A stretch of DNA of 64,000 nt from Labilithrix sp. (GCA_019637155.1 JAHBWE010000002.1:545898-609897), one strand, 5' to 3'; counted from the stretch's first letter, positions 26,824 to 35,816 are shown. Notes: generated from the letters alone by a model not told the origin. Program-made: numbers and translations.

Positions 26824-27846
26824 ATGCCGGACGGGTCAGGGGCCCTCGCCAGCACCGGCTTCAGGGCGCTGATCCTCGAGGGGGACGAGCTCGTCACCAC
26901 GCGCGAGCTCGACGCCGTCACGGCGGCGCACGCGGCGGGGAAGCGCTTCTGGGTCGAGCTCGTCGAGAAGACGGCGGTGACCGACAAGCTCCTCGGCGAG
27001 GTCCTCAAGATCCACCCCGTCGCGATCGAGGACGTCTGGAACGACATCGGGCTGCCGAAGGTCGAGGATTTCCATGAATACGTGCTCCTCGTCATGCACG
27101 GGGTTCTCGACAAGGACGTGGAAGGTGACGACGTCCCGCTCGGCCTCGCCGAGCTCGACATGGTCATCGGACGGAACTTCCTCGTCACGCACGCGAACGA
27201 CGAGAAGGTCTGCGCGGTGTCGCCGGTGCTCACCGAGGTGCAGCGCAACGCGAAGCAGATGAAGAAGGGGCCGGCGTGGGTCGCGCACGCGATCGTCGAC
27301 CGCCTCGTCGACGAGTACATCCCGGTCGTCGACCGCTTCGAGCGCGAGATCATCGAGGCGGAGGCGCACATCCTCGAAGGCCGCGCGTCGAGGAAGCAGG
27401 ACGTGACGCTGCGGCAGATCCTCCGGATCAAGCGGAGCCTCCAGATGCTCCGCCGCACCACGATCGGCCAGCGCGAGATCCTGCATCGCCTCGCGCGCGC
27501 CGAGTTCGACGAGATCCCGCGCGAGCTGATCCCGTTCTTCCGCGACGTCTACGATCACTTCGCGCGGGTGACGGAGCTCGTCGACAGCTACCGCGAGCTC
27601 ACCGGCGCCCTCATCGACGCGCACTTCGCGATGCAGTCGCAGCAGATGAACGAGATCATGAAGCGGCTCACGCTGATCTCGACCATCATGCTGCCGCTCT
27701 CGCTCATCGCCGGCATCTATGGGATGAACTTCAAGCACGTCTTCCCGGAGCTCGACCTCGAGTACGGCTACTTCTACGCGCTCGGCCTGATGGCCTTCGT
27801 CGCCACCTCGATCGTCCTCTACTTCAGGAAGAAGCGCTGGCTCTGA
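26824..27846 (+). CDS. corA: CorA-family magnesium/cobalt transporter
   Basis: 340 residues from ATG 26824. A large cytoplasmic N-terminal domain and stalk helices are followed by two C-terminal membrane helices, with the signature YGMNF (G300-M301-N302) at the end of the first. The terminal FRKKRWL is typical of CorA. Mediates Mg2+ (or Co2+) influx as a pentamer. Third gene of the psd operon, eight bases after the methyltransferase stop. Convergent with the sensory operon 12 bases away. Confidence 0.95.
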   Translation: MPDGSGALASTGFRALILEGDELVTTRELDAVTAAHAAGKRFWVELVEKTAVTDKLLGEVLKIHPVAIEDVWNDIGLPKVEDFHEYVLLVMHGVLDKDVEGDDVPLGLAELDMVIGRNFLVTHANDEKVCAVSPVLTEVQRNAKQMKKGPAWVAHAIVDRLVDEYIPVVDRFEREIIEAEAHILEGRASRKQDVTLRQILRIKRSLQMLRRTTIGQREILHRLARAEFDEIPRELIPFFRDVYDHFARVTELVDSYRELTGALIDAHFAMQSQQMNEIMKRLTLISTIMLPLSLIAGIYGMNFKHVFPELDLEYGYFYALGLMAFVATSIVLYFRKKRWL

Positions 27847-27858
27847 CGCCGGCGCGCC

Positions 27859-28983
27859 TCAGCCGCCGAGGGTGAAGGAGAAGGTCGCGCCCTGGTCGGG
27901 GACGGCGTCGGCCCAGATCGTCCCGCGGTGGTGGTGGATGATGCGCTGCACGATCGCGAGCCCGATCCCGGTGCCGTCGAAGTCGGTCTTCGCGTGCATG
28001 CGCTGGAACGGCGTGAACGGGCTCTCGCTCCGCTTCGAGTCGAAGCCGGCGCCGTCGTCCTTCACGAAGTAGATCCGCTCCCCGTCCGGCCCTTGCTGCT
28101 TGCAACCGACCTCGATCGTGGCGCGCGGCTTCTTGCTGCTGAACTTCCACGCGTTGCGGAGCAGGTTCTCGAGCGCGATGCACATGAGCCGCTCGTCGCC
28201 GTAGACCTCGAGCGTGGGCGGGCAGAGGAACTCGACGTTGCGCTCGGGATCGGCGCTCGTGATGTCGCTCATCACCTTGCGCGCCACCGCGGCGAGGTCG
28301 AAGTGCTTCGCCTCCAGCCGCGTGCGGCTGATCTGCGAGAGGCGGAGGAGGTCGGCGATGAGCTGCTCCATCCGCACCGCCGCGCCTTCGATCCGGCCGA
28401 GGAGGCGCTTGCCCTCGTCGTCGAGGACGTGGCTGTAGTCCTCGAGGAGGACCTTCGTGAAGCCGGCGAGGGGACGGAGCGGCGCGCGGAGGTCGTGCGA
28501 GACCGAGTAGTTGAACGCGTCGAGCTCCGCGAGCGTGCGCTCGTGCGCGGCGACCTCGGCCGCGAGCTTCTGCTTGCTGCGGTAAAGCTCGAGGAAGATG
28601 CGGACCTTGCTCAGGAGCACGTGCGCGTTCACCGGCTTGAAGAGGACGTCGACCGCGCCGCTCTCGTAGCCCTCGAAGATGCTGTCCGGCGTCTCGAGCA
28701 TCGCGGTGACGAAGATGATCGGCACCTCCCGCGCGCGCGGGTTGCTCCGCGCGAGGCGCGCGACCTCGAAGCCGTCCATCTCCGGCATCTGGACGTCGAG
28801 CAGCACCACCGCGTACTGCCGCTTCAGGAGCTCGATGAGCGCCTCGTTGCCGGAGGTCGCGCGGACGACCTCGCAGTCGAGGCTCGAGAGGAGCGCCTCC
28901 ATCGCGATGATGTTCGCCTCGATGTCGTCGACGACGAGGATGCGCGGCCGAGACACCATCCGCGTTCGAGCGTACGCGCTCAT
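27859..28983 (-). CDS. Receiver-histidine kinase protein
   Basis: 374 residues, cytoplasmic, no membrane helix. An N-terminal receiver domain (RILVVDD, phospho-acceptor D63 in LLDVQMPEMDG, KP at 116-117) is followed by a short coiled coil, a HisKA dimerisation domain with FNYSVSHDLRAP (H163) and a HATPase (LLRNAWKFS, FVKDDGAGFD, GTGIGLAIVQRI). The N-D-G variant phytochrome-like kinase order fits a bacteriophytochrome/HWE-unrelated HisKA class. ATG 28983 overlaps the cheR stop (ATGA). It is the last gene of the sensory operon and likely exchanges phosphate with the three-receiver kinase. Confidence 0.92.
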   Translation of the reverse strand: MSAYARTRMVSRPRILVVDDIEANIIAMEALLSSLDCEVVRATSGNEALIELLKRQYAVVLLDVQMPEMDGFEVARLARSNPRAREVPIIFVTAMLETPDSIFEGYESGAVDVLFKPVNAHVLLSKVRIFLELYRSKQKLAAEVAAHERTLAELDAFNYSVSHDLRAPLRPLAGFTKVLLEDYSHVLDDEGKRLLGRIEGAAVRMEQLIADLLRLSQISRTRLEAKHFDLAAVARKVMSDITSADPERNVEFLCPPTLEVYGDERLMCIALENLLRNAWKFSSKKPRATIEVGCKQQGPDGERIYFVKDDGAGFDSKRSESPFTPFQRMHAKTDFDGTGIGLAIVQRIIHHHRGTIWADAVPDQGATFSFTLGG

Positions 28984-29807
28984 GGTTCGTACCGGTAGAT
29001 GCGCTCGGCGCGCGCGAACGGCTTGAACCTCTCGTCGCACGTCGACCCGGGCAGCTCCTCGCTCGTGCCGAGGACGAGGAAGCCGCCGGGGACGAGGCTC
29101 GCGGCGAGCTTGTCGAGGACCCGTCGCCGGAGCTCCTGGCCGAAGTAGATGAGCACGTTGCGACAGAAGACGACATGCATCTCGCCGAACACCTGATCTC
29201 CGACGAGGTCGTGCTGGAAGAAGACGAGCCGTTTCCGGAGCGCCTCGCGCATCGCGATGCGATCGTACGCGGCGGTCAACCACGTCCCGAGATCGGAGGT
29301 CGCGCCGGCCGCGCGGTGGTTCTTCGTGAACGTCGTGACGTGCCGGGCCGGGTACACGCCGTCCTTCGCCTGCGCGATGGCGCGCTGGCTCACGTCGGTG
29401 CCGTAGATCTGCGTGCGCTCGTCGAGGCCCTCTTCGTGGATCAGGATCGCAGTGGAGTAGGCCTCCTCGCCCGAGGCGCAGCCGGCGTGCCAGATCTTCG
29501 GGAGGGCGTAGGTGCGGAGGAGCGGGACCACCTTGGTCCGCAGCGCGAGGTAGACCTCCGGATCGCGGAACAGATCGGTGACGCGCACGGTGATGGCGTC
29601 GAGGACGTCGGCGAACGCGTCGCGATCGTGCAGCACCTCGTGCTGGAGCGCGCCGAGGTTCGCCGCCCCCGACGCCGCGAGGGCGGCCTGCACGCGGCGC
29701 TCGATCGACGGGCGCGAGTAGTCGCGGAGGTCGTAGCCCCAGCGCCGCGCGATCGCCTCGAGGAACAGGTCGATCTCGATCCGCTCGACGTCCCCCGCGC
29801 TCGTCAT
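28980..29807 (-). CDS. cheR: CheR-type protein-glutamate methyltransferase
   Basis: 275 residues. N-terminal helical domain (LEAIARRWGYDLRDYSRPSIERRV) and SAM-binding domain with AGCASGEEAYS, IYGTDVSQRAIAQAK and CRNVLIYFG. CheR methylates glutamates in chemoreceptor coiled coils. No receptor, CheA, CheW or CheB is present here. The gene is coupled on both sides (ATGA overlaps) to sensor kinases, so its substrate may be a kinase coiled coil instead (inference; the Glu-rich coil of the upstream hybrid kinase is a candidate). Confidence 0.93.
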   Translation of the reverse strand: MTSAGDVERIEIDLFLEAIARRWGYDLRDYSRPSIERRVQAALAASGAANLGALQHEVLHDRDAFADVLDAITVRVTDLFRDPEVYLALRTKVVPLLRTYALPKIWHAGCASGEEAYSTAILIHEEGLDERTQIYGTDVSQRAIAQAKDGVYPARHVTTFTKNHRAAGATSDLGTWLTAAYDRIAMREALRKRLVFFQHDLVGDQVFGEMHVVFCRNVLIYFGQELRRRVLDKLAASLVPGGFLVLGTSEELPGSTCDERFKPFARAERIYRYEP

Positions 29808-32800
29808 GCCGCGCCGCTCATCCGCGAGTGGAGCACGCCGAGCAGCGCGTCGGTGTCGATCGGCTTCGGGAGGTAGTCCGTCGCGCCCGCCTCCATGCAG
29901 CGCTCGAGGTCGCCCTTCATCGCCTTCGCCGTGAGGGCGATGATCGGGAGCGCGGCGAAGCGGGGCTGCGCGCGGATCCTCCGCGTCGCCTCGAAGCCGT
30001 CCATCTCCGGCATCATCACGTCCATGAGGACCGCGTTCACGTCGGGCTGCGCCGCGAGCACGTCGAGCGCGACCGCGCCCGTCTCCGCGACGAGCACGTC
30101 GGCGCCGCGCGCGCGGAGCATCGCCGAGAGCGCGTAGACGGTGCGCATGTCGTCGTCGACGACGAGGATCTTCTTGCCGCCGAGCTTCACGTCGGCGTCG
30201 CGGACCTTCGCCGGCCGGTGGCGCGGCGCGCCGGCCTCGAGCCGCCGGACGAAGAGGCGGATCTCGTCGAGGAGGCGATCGGTCGACGCGCCCTCCTTCA
30301 GCACCACCGCCTCGGCGTAGCTCTCGAGCCGCGCCGCCTCCGCGCGGCTGAGCGGTCGCTGCGTGTAGATGACGACGGCCGGCATCTCGGCGTTCCGGCC
30401 GGCGGAGCGCTTCTCGAGCGTCTCGAGGAGCTCGAGCTCCCCCGCGTCGGGCACGGCGAGATCGACGATCATGCAGGCGAACTCCTCCTCCTCGAGGATC
30501 GTGAGCGCGCTCTCGGTGCTCGCGGCGTGGGTGGCGCGGAGGCCGCTCGTGACGAGCTGCTCGACGAGCTTGTCGCCGAGCGCCTTGTCCGGCTCGATGA
30601 CGAGGACCTTGTACGCGCCGCGATCCGGCTTGCGCCCGAGCTCCTCGACGACGCGGACGAGGTCGGGGCGCTCGGCCGGCTTCATGAGGTAGCCCGCGGC
30701 GCCGAGCGCGAGGCCGCGATCGGCCATCTCGACGCCGCTGATGAAGTGGACCGCGATCGACGCGGTGGCGGGCTCGGCGCGCAGCGCCTCCATCACCGCC
30801 CAGCCGTCCATGTCGGGGAGGCGGACGTCGAGGATGATCCCGCGCGGCCGGCGGGCGCGGGCGATCTCGAGCCCGGCCCCGCCGGTGGAGGCGATCGCGT
30901 GGGAGAGGCCGCGCTCCGCGATGATGTGGCCGAGCACGCCCGCGAACGTCGCGTCGTCCTCGATCACGAGCAGGTCGAGCTCCTCCGCCGGCGGCTCCGG
31001 CTCCGGGGTCGTGATCGTGACCGCGTTCGGCGGCGCGAGGCTGACCATCGTCGCGTCCGCGCGCTCGGGGAGGACACACGTGAACGTGCTGCCCTGGCCG
31101 GGCGTGCTCTCGAGGTGGAGCTCCCCGCCGAGGAGGTTCGCGAACTCGCGCGCGATGCCGAGCCCGAGCCCGGTCCCGCCTTGCCGCCGCTGCGCCGAGC
31201 CGTCGAGCTGCTCGAACGGCTCGAAGATGCGCGCCTGATGCTCGCGCGGGACGCCGGGCCCGGTGTCGGTGACCGCGAACGCGACCGACGCGGAGAGGGG
31301 GAGGCCGCGCTTGCCGCGCGCCTTTGGCCGCTCGATGCGGAGGCCGACCCGGCCCTGCTCGGTGAACTTGATCGCGTTGCCGAGCAGGTTGGTGAGGATC
31401 TGCGCGAGGCGCTGCCCGTCGGTGTCGATCGCGTCGGGGAGGCCGGGCGCGATCTCGATCGTGAGCTCGAGCTCCTTCTCCCGCGCGAGCGGCTCGAACG
31501 TGCGGCGCGCGCGGTCGACGACGTCCTCGATGCGGACCGTCTCGACGCGCAGCGTCTGCTTGCCGGCCTCCACCTTCGCGAGGTCGAGGACCTGGTTGAT
31601 GAGGAGGAGGAGGTCCTTGCCCGCGGAGTGGACCGTGCGCGCGTACTCGACCTGGCGCGAGGTGAGGTTGCCCTCCGCGTTGTCCTCGAGGAGCTTCGAG
31701 AGGAGGAGCATGCTGTTCAGCGGCGTCCGCAGCTCGTGCGACATGTTCGCGAGGAACTGGGACTTGTACGCGCTCACGGTCGTGAGCTCGGCGGCCTTCT
31801 TCTCGAGCTGGCGGCCGACGTCCTGGAGCGCGGCGTTGCGGTGCTCGAGCGCGCCGCGCTGGGACGCGAGCTCCTCGTTCGTCTGCCGCAGCTCCTCCTG
31901 CTGGCAGCGCAGCTCTTCGTTCGTCGACTTCAGCTCCTCCTCTTGTTCGCGGAGGCGCTCCGCTTGCTCCTGCGTCCGCGCGAGGAGCGTCTGCGTCGCG
32001 GCGCGGCTCCGCGCGACGGCGAGCGCGATCGCGACCGACTCGCGCGCGGCCTCGAGCAGCTCGCGCGCCTCCGCGGTGAGCTCGCCGAAGAGCGCGAGCT
32101 CGAGGATGCCGGTCACGGCGCCCACCTGCACGAGCGGGACGAGGACGAGGCACCGCGGCTCCGCCTCGCCGAGGCCGGAGCGGATGCGGAGGAACCCCGC
32201 CGGCACCTCCTCGATGACGCGGATCTCGGCGTCGCGCGCGGCCTCGCCGACGAGGCCCTCTCCGATCGTGAACAGGCGGACGAGATCGCCGCTCTCTTCG
32301 CCGGGCGCGAGCGCGTGATGGCCGATGAGGTGGAGCGTGCGATCGTCGAGGCGGTAGAGCGCGGCGGCGGGGGCGTCGATCCGGCGCGCGAGCGTGCGCA
32401 CGGTGCGGGTCGCCACCTCCTCCTCGTCGAGATCGCCGCGGAGCCGATCGGCGAGCTCCATCAGGCTCGACTTGATCCAGTCGCGCGCCTCTCGCTCCGC
32501 GGCGCCGGCGGCGAGCGAGTCGGCCATGCGGTTCGCTTCCTTCGCTACCGCGGCGAGCTCGTCGTCGCCCGTCACCGCGATGTGCTCGTCGAAGCGGCCG
32601 TCGCCGAAGCGGGTGAAGCCGTCATGGAGGAGCGCGAGCGAGCGCACGACGTCGCGCATGATCCAGAGCGAGACCGCGAGGACGACGGCGAGGCACATGA
32701 AGAGGACGATGAGCTGCTGCCGCGCGCCGGCGCGCTCCGCGGCGATCGCGCCGTCGAAGGTCGCCTTGAGATCGCTCTGATCGAACGCGACGAGCCGGCT

Positions 32801-33256
32801 CAGGAGCTCGTGCGCCTGCACCTGCTTCGCCTGCATCGCGCTCATCGAGGCGATCGCGTCTTCGTCGCCCTGTCCCGCCATCATGCGGCGCGACACGTCG
32901 AACGCGGCCTCGTGGTAGGCGACGAGCGCGGCGCGGAAGTCCTTCGCGACGGTCGGGTCGAGGAGCGCGCGGCTCGCGTCCACGTCGGCGAGGATGCGGT
33001 CGCGCAGCTCGTTCGTGCGCTCGAGGAGCTCCATGTCGTGCGCCGCGACCGCGTCCTGGTACGCGCGCTTCAGCGTCGCGAAGTCGCCTTGCAGCTTGGG
33101 GCCGAGCTCGAGCTTCGGGATCTGCTGCTCCTGGATCCGGAGGAGCTGCCCCTCGACGTCGCGCGTCACGAGCATGTTCGTGACGATGACGACGAGGAAC
33201 GCGAGGGCCGTGCTCACCGCGATCGTCCAGAGGCGTACGCGGAGCGAGGCCTTCAT
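29804..33256 (-). CDS. Membrane hybrid histidine kinase with three receiver domains
   Basis: 1150 residues. Two membrane helices (about 8-29 and 184-206) flank a helical periplasmic sensor domain. HAMP (about 207-262) and GAF (about 270-415) domains follow, then a Glu-rich coiled coil (about 420-490, repeated NEEL/QEEL heptads). The kinase core has NMSHELRTPLN (H507) and HATPase boxes (NLLGNAIKF, DTGPGVP, GTGLGLGIA). Three receivers follow with acceptors D810, D932 and D1079. The middle one is atypical (VDLAVPDAGE instead of an MPxMDG signature). Operon partners are a porin, a phosphate-binding-like protein, CheR and a second kinase. Confidence 0.95.
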   Translation of the reverse strand: MKASLRVRLWTIAVSTALAFLVVIVTNMLVTRDVEGQLLRIQEQQIPKLELGPKLQGDFATLKRAYQDAVAAHDMELLERTNELRDRILADVDASRALLDPTVAKDFRAALVAYHEAAFDVSRRMMAGQGDEDAIASMSAMQAKQVQAHELLSRLVAFDQSDLKATFDGAIAAERAGARQQLIVLFMCLAVVLAVSLWIMRDVVRSLALLHDGFTRFGDGRFDEHIAVTGDDELAAVAKEANRMADSLAAGAAEREARDWIKSSLMELADRLRGDLDEEEVATRTVRTLARRIDAPAAALYRLDDRTLHLIGHHALAPGEESGDLVRLFTIGEGLVGEAARDAEIRVIEEVPAGFLRIRSGLGEAEPRCLVLVPLVQVGAVTGILELALFGELTAEARELLEAARESVAIALAVARSRAATQTLLARTQEQAERLREQEEELKSTNEELRCQQEELRQTNEELASQRGALEHRNAALQDVGRQLEKKAAELTTVSAYKSQFLANMSHELRTPLNSMLLLSKLLEDNAEGNLTSRQVEYARTVHSAGKDLLLLINQVLDLAKVEAGKQTLRVETVRIEDVVDRARRTFEPLAREKELELTIEIAPGLPDAIDTDGQRLAQILTNLLGNAIKFTEQGRVGLRIERPKARGKRGLPLSASVAFAVTDTGPGVPREHQARIFEPFEQLDGSAQRRQGGTGLGLGIAREFANLLGGELHLESTPGQGSTFTCVLPERADATMVSLAPPNAVTITTPEPEPPAEELDLLVIEDDATFAGVLGHIIAERGLSHAIASTGGAGLEIARARRPRGIILDVRLPDMDGWAVMEALRAEPATASIAVHFISGVEMADRGLALGAAGYLMKPAERPDLVRVVEELGRKPDRGAYKVLVIEPDKALGDKLVEQLVTSGLRATHAASTESALTILEEEEFACMIVDLAVPDAGELELLETLEKRSAGRNAEMPAVVIYTQRPLSRAEAARLESYAEAVVLKEGASTDRLLDEIRLFVRRLEAGAPRHRPAKVRDADVKLGGKKILVVDDDMRTVYALSAMLRARGADVLVAETGAVALDVLAAQPDVNAVLMDVMMPEMDGFEATRRIRAQPRFAALPIIALTAKAMKGDLERCMEAGATDYLPKPIDTDALLGVLHSRMSGAA

Positions 33257-33675
33257 GGCTTGATCGTCACCGGTCTCGCGTCGCCGAGCTTCGTCGCGCC
33301 GCCGACGTAGCCGATCGCGGTGGGGTGCGCGAGGACGTATTTCACGACGTCGTCTTCGCTCGAGAGCTCCGGCGGCGGGACGTCACGACCGGAGAAGATG
33401 ATCTGCTGCCAGTAGCTCTTCACCGCCGCGACCGATCGCTTGAGCACCTCGCTCGAGAACCTCTCGCGCACCGGCGAGGTGGCGGCGAGGTCGATCGGCT
33501 TCACGACGTCGCCGTTCGGCCAGCGCGTCGTCTTCTTGAGGAACACGTCGGTGAGGAACGCGCGGTCGAGCGCGACGTACGGGTTCTTCGGATGGATGAT
33601 GACGACGAACGACGGCGTGTCGGCCGCGGCGGCCGGCGCGAAGGCGAGTGCGAGGAGGAACGCCCGGCGCTTCAT
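33253..33675 (-). CDS. Small periplasmic phosphate-binding-protein-like protein
   Basis: 140 residues with signal peptide (LLALAFAPAAAA). The mature part resembles one lobe of PstS-like binding proteins: FVVIIHPKNPYVALDRAFLTDVFLKK (start of the family), RWPNGDVVKPIDLA, YWQQIIFSGRDVPP, and VAHPTAIGYVGG-type C-terminal strand. It is much shorter than a full PstS, a size typical of stand-alone members found beside porins and sensor kinases. It probably delivers a ligand signal to the hybrid kinase, whose start it overlaps by four bases. Confidence 0.82.
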   Translation of the reverse strand: MKRRAFLLALAFAPAAAADTPSFVVIIHPKNPYVALDRAFLTDVFLKKTTRWPNGDVVKPIDLAATSPVRERFSSEVLKRSVAAVKSYWQQIIFSGRDVPPPELSSEDDVVKYVLAHPTAIGYVGGATKLGDARPVTIKP

Positions 33676-33681
33676 CGGAGC

Positions 33682-34869
33682 TCAGAAGTGCACCGTGCTC
33701 TTCACGAAGAAGGCACCCCAGTTCTGGGTCATCGCCGTCGTCGGCGTCCCGCCGTTCAGGGCGGGGTCCAGGCCCGCGGTCCCGCTGATCGCGTGGCCTT
33801 CGAGCTTGACGATCCACCATGGATTGACGTCGAAGCGCAGCGTCGCCGCGACGTCGTGCATGGACTTGTCGCGCCCGGAGCGGTCGGCGACGGTCGCGTA
33901 CGTGGCCGAGTAGTAGAGGCCCGGCGTGAACCACGACGCGAAGCGGTACGAGGCCATGGCGTAGAAGGACTCGGTGACGATGGGGGCCTGCGGCGGAAGG
34001 AGCGGCGAGTCGTATTGCGCGGTCGAACGCGCGTACTCCGTCGCGAGGAGGAGCCGATCGCGGACGTACTCCGCCGACAGGATCCCGATGACCGCGCGGA
34101 GGCCGAGCGTGCTCGGTCCCGGCGGGTACTGGGGATTGCCGGGCGGGATGATGAAATCGAGGTTGAGCTTGGCCGCCTCGAGCGTGCCGCCGACGCGCAG
34201 GCCCTCGAGCGGCGTCTCCCACATCGCGCGTTCGCCGACGACGTACGGGACGTCGACGTTCGTGATCGGCTGCGCGGACGTCGTCTGGTTGCCGGGATCG
34301 ACGAAGATCGTCCCGCCGAACAGCCGGTACTCGAACGCGCCGAGGCTCCCGAGCCGGACCCGTCCGTAGACCTCGCCGCCGGTCTGCGCGAGCAGGAAGT
34401 CGCGGCTCGTGAGGGAGTAGACCGACTGCGGGAGCAGGATCGGGACGCGCGCGGCGTCGATGTCGGCGACGTCGTTGTAGAGCCCGAACGGGATCTTCAC
34501 GCGCCCCGCGCGGACTCCGAGCCAGTCCTCGAGCTTGTAGTCGAGGTAGAACCAGTCGACGCGCGGCGTGTAGTTGCCGAGCGCGCCGAGGTCGCGGGAG
34601 AAGAGCTGGATGCCGGTCCGCAGCTTGTCCGTGAGCGGAACGGTGAAGTTGATGCCGACCTCGGTGAACTCGAAGCTGCCTCGCTTCGACTTCGCGAACC
34701 AGTTGTTGCCGGTCGTCAGCATGAAGCCCGGGCTCACGAACCCGTGCACCTCGACCTTCCGCTCGTCGCCGACGGGGAAGTCGGCCGCGCGCGCGTCGGG
34801 GGCCACCGTTGCGGCGAGCAGCAGCGCGGCGCCGATGAGCGTTTGTCGGGACGAAACGAGGCCTCGCAA
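33682..34869 (-). CDS. Outer-membrane porin
   Basis: 395 residues from a TTG start at 34869 (the only start codon in frame ahead of the signal peptide, LIGAALLLAATVAPDARA). The mature protein is alternating beta-strand sequence: VEVHGFVSPGFMLTTG, VDWFYLDYKLEDWLGVRAGRVKIPFGLYND, repeated amphipathic strands and a C-terminal phenylalanine (STVHF), the usual assembly signal. It is the first gene of the sensory operon, six bases before the phosphate-binding-like gene. The substrate is not evident; phosphate-selective-like porins sit in similar contexts. Confidence 0.85.
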   Translation of the reverse strand: MRGLVSSRQTLIGAALLLAATVAPDARAADFPVGDERKVEVHGFVSPGFMLTTGNNWFAKSKRGSFEFTEVGINFTVPLTDKLRTGIQLFSRDLGALGNYTPRVDWFYLDYKLEDWLGVRAGRVKIPFGLYNDVADIDAARVPILLPQSVYSLTSRDFLLAQTGGEVYGRVRLGSLGAFEYRLFGGTIFVDPGNQTTSAQPITNVDVPYVVGERAMWETPLEGLRVGGTLEAAKLNLDFIIPPGNPQYPPGPSTLGLRAVIGILSAEYVRDRLLLATEYARSTAQYDSPLLPPQAPIVTESFYAMASYRFASWFTPGLYYSATYATVADRSGRDKSMHDVAATLRFDVNPWWIVKLEGHAISGTAGLDPALNGGTPTTAMTQNWGAFFVKSTVHF

Positions 34870-34916
34870 GGGAGCCCCACGATACCATCCCTATCGATGG
34901 AATCGCCGAAGAACCC

Positions 34917-35735
34917 TCAATTCGCGAGCGGCTCGTGGCAGCAGCGCGTCCCCGTCTCGGCGCCGTTGTACACGTCGTTGTGCCCGACCTGGAACTGACG
35001 GCACGCGTGACGGCTCGGGATCCACCACGAGCCCTTGAGGACCTCTTTCCAGCCCATCTTCTTGCCGTGGTCGGCCTGGACCCACTCCTCCACGTTCCCG
35101 GCGAGGTCCTGGACGCCGAAGGGGCTCGCGCACTTGGCGCTCGAGGCGACGGGCGCGCGGTGGTCGACGAGCCGCCCCGGCCGCCCGATGTTCTCGCTGA
35201 TGTCGACGTTGCACGCGGTGGAGTCGCGCTCCCACCCGTAGGGGTAGGGCCGCATCTCCTCGCCCTCGCACGCGAAGACCCACTCGCGCTCCTTGCAGAG
35301 GCGCCCGCCCTCGGACTCGCAGAGCTTCTTCGACGCCGTCCACGACATGAAGTGGCGCGGCAGGTCGGAGCCCGCCTCGCGGCGCTCGGTGACGTCGATG
35401 CAGTAGCGCATGTGGACGCGCTTCTTCGACTTGCAGACCGACGGCGCATACCGCGCGCAGCGGAACTCGTGGTACCGGCTCGTGGGCGGGTCCTTCCACT
35501 CGAGGCACTTCTGCTCGACGTCGGGGCAATACTCGCCCTCGACGAGGACCATCCCCTCCGGGCACACGGGCGGCGGCGCTTCTTTCGGCGCCTCCTTGGG
35601 CGCCGCCGGCGCCTGCGGAACGACGGTGGCGAACGCGATCGTCGCCTCCGCGGGAGGCGCCGGCCGAGGCTCCCGCGCGCTGCACGCCGCGAGCAGCAAC
35701 AGTCCGAGGCCGGGGCCCCAGAAGCGGCCGCGCAT
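34917..35735 (-). CDS. SUMF1/formylglycine-generating-like lipoprotein
   Basis: 272 residues. Signal peptide GLGLLLLAAC with lipobox, then a Pro/Ala linker and a sulfatase-modifying-factor fold: GMVLVEGEYCPD, CIDVTERREAG, PHFMSW-type (RHFMSWTASKKLCESEGGR), ACEGEEMRPYPYGWER, FGVQDLAGNVEEWVQAD and TGTRCC. Members range from true oxidases to catalytically inert binding proteins; extra cysteines here (KCLEW, CARYAPSVC) make the redox pair uncertain. The ATG at 35735 and the first eight residues (MRGRFWGP) lie inside dispersed repeat copy 3; no other in-frame start fits the signal peptide and no clear ribosome site is seen. Confidence 0.83.
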   Translation of the reverse strand: MRGRFWGPGLGLLLLAACSAREPRPAPPAEATIAFATVVPQAPAAPKEAPKEAPPPVCPEGMVLVEGEYCPDVEQKCLEWKDPPTSRYHEFRCARYAPSVCKSKKRVHMRYCIDVTERREAGSDLPRHFMSWTASKKLCESEGGRLCKEREWVFACEGEEMRPYPYGWERDSTACNVDISENIGRPGRLVDHRAPVASSAKCASPFGVQDLAGNVEEWVQADHGKKMGWKEVLKGSWWIPSRHACRQFQVGHNDVYNGAETGTRCCHEPLAN

Positions 35736-35816
35736 GCGGTCGCGAAGCGACCCGAGCGCGGAGCGCGAGGGCCGTGTCTGGGGTGGGGGTGTCGGGGGCG
35801 AAGCCCCTGACGTTGA
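35712..35816 (+). repeat. Dispersed three-hairpin repeat, copy 3
   Basis: Full copy, plus orientation: GGGGCCCC end, stem GGTCGC-GAA-GCGACC (T-A where copies 2 and 4 have G-C), stem GCGC-GGA-GCGC, GTGTCTGGGGTGGGGGT block, third stem GTCGGGGGC-GAA-GCCCCTGAC, terminal GTTGA. The left 24 bases form the start codon and first residues of the minus-strand SUMF1-like lipoprotein. Confidence 0.9.

Noticed and set aside
28984..29283. Longer N-terminus for the receiver-kinase gene, to 29283
   Set aside because: The added 100 residues are Arg-rich and lie antiphase over the end of cheR. ATG 28983 in an ATGA overlap gives a receiver domain starting at the normal place.
29828..33310. A 1160-codon open frame on the plus strand opposite the hybrid kinase
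   Set aside because: It is Arg/Glu/Leu/Ala-rich shadow sequence of a gene with clear domains on the other strand. High GC removes stop codons. The same applies to other long antisense or out-of-frame openings, for example opposite topA and the proline-rich gene.
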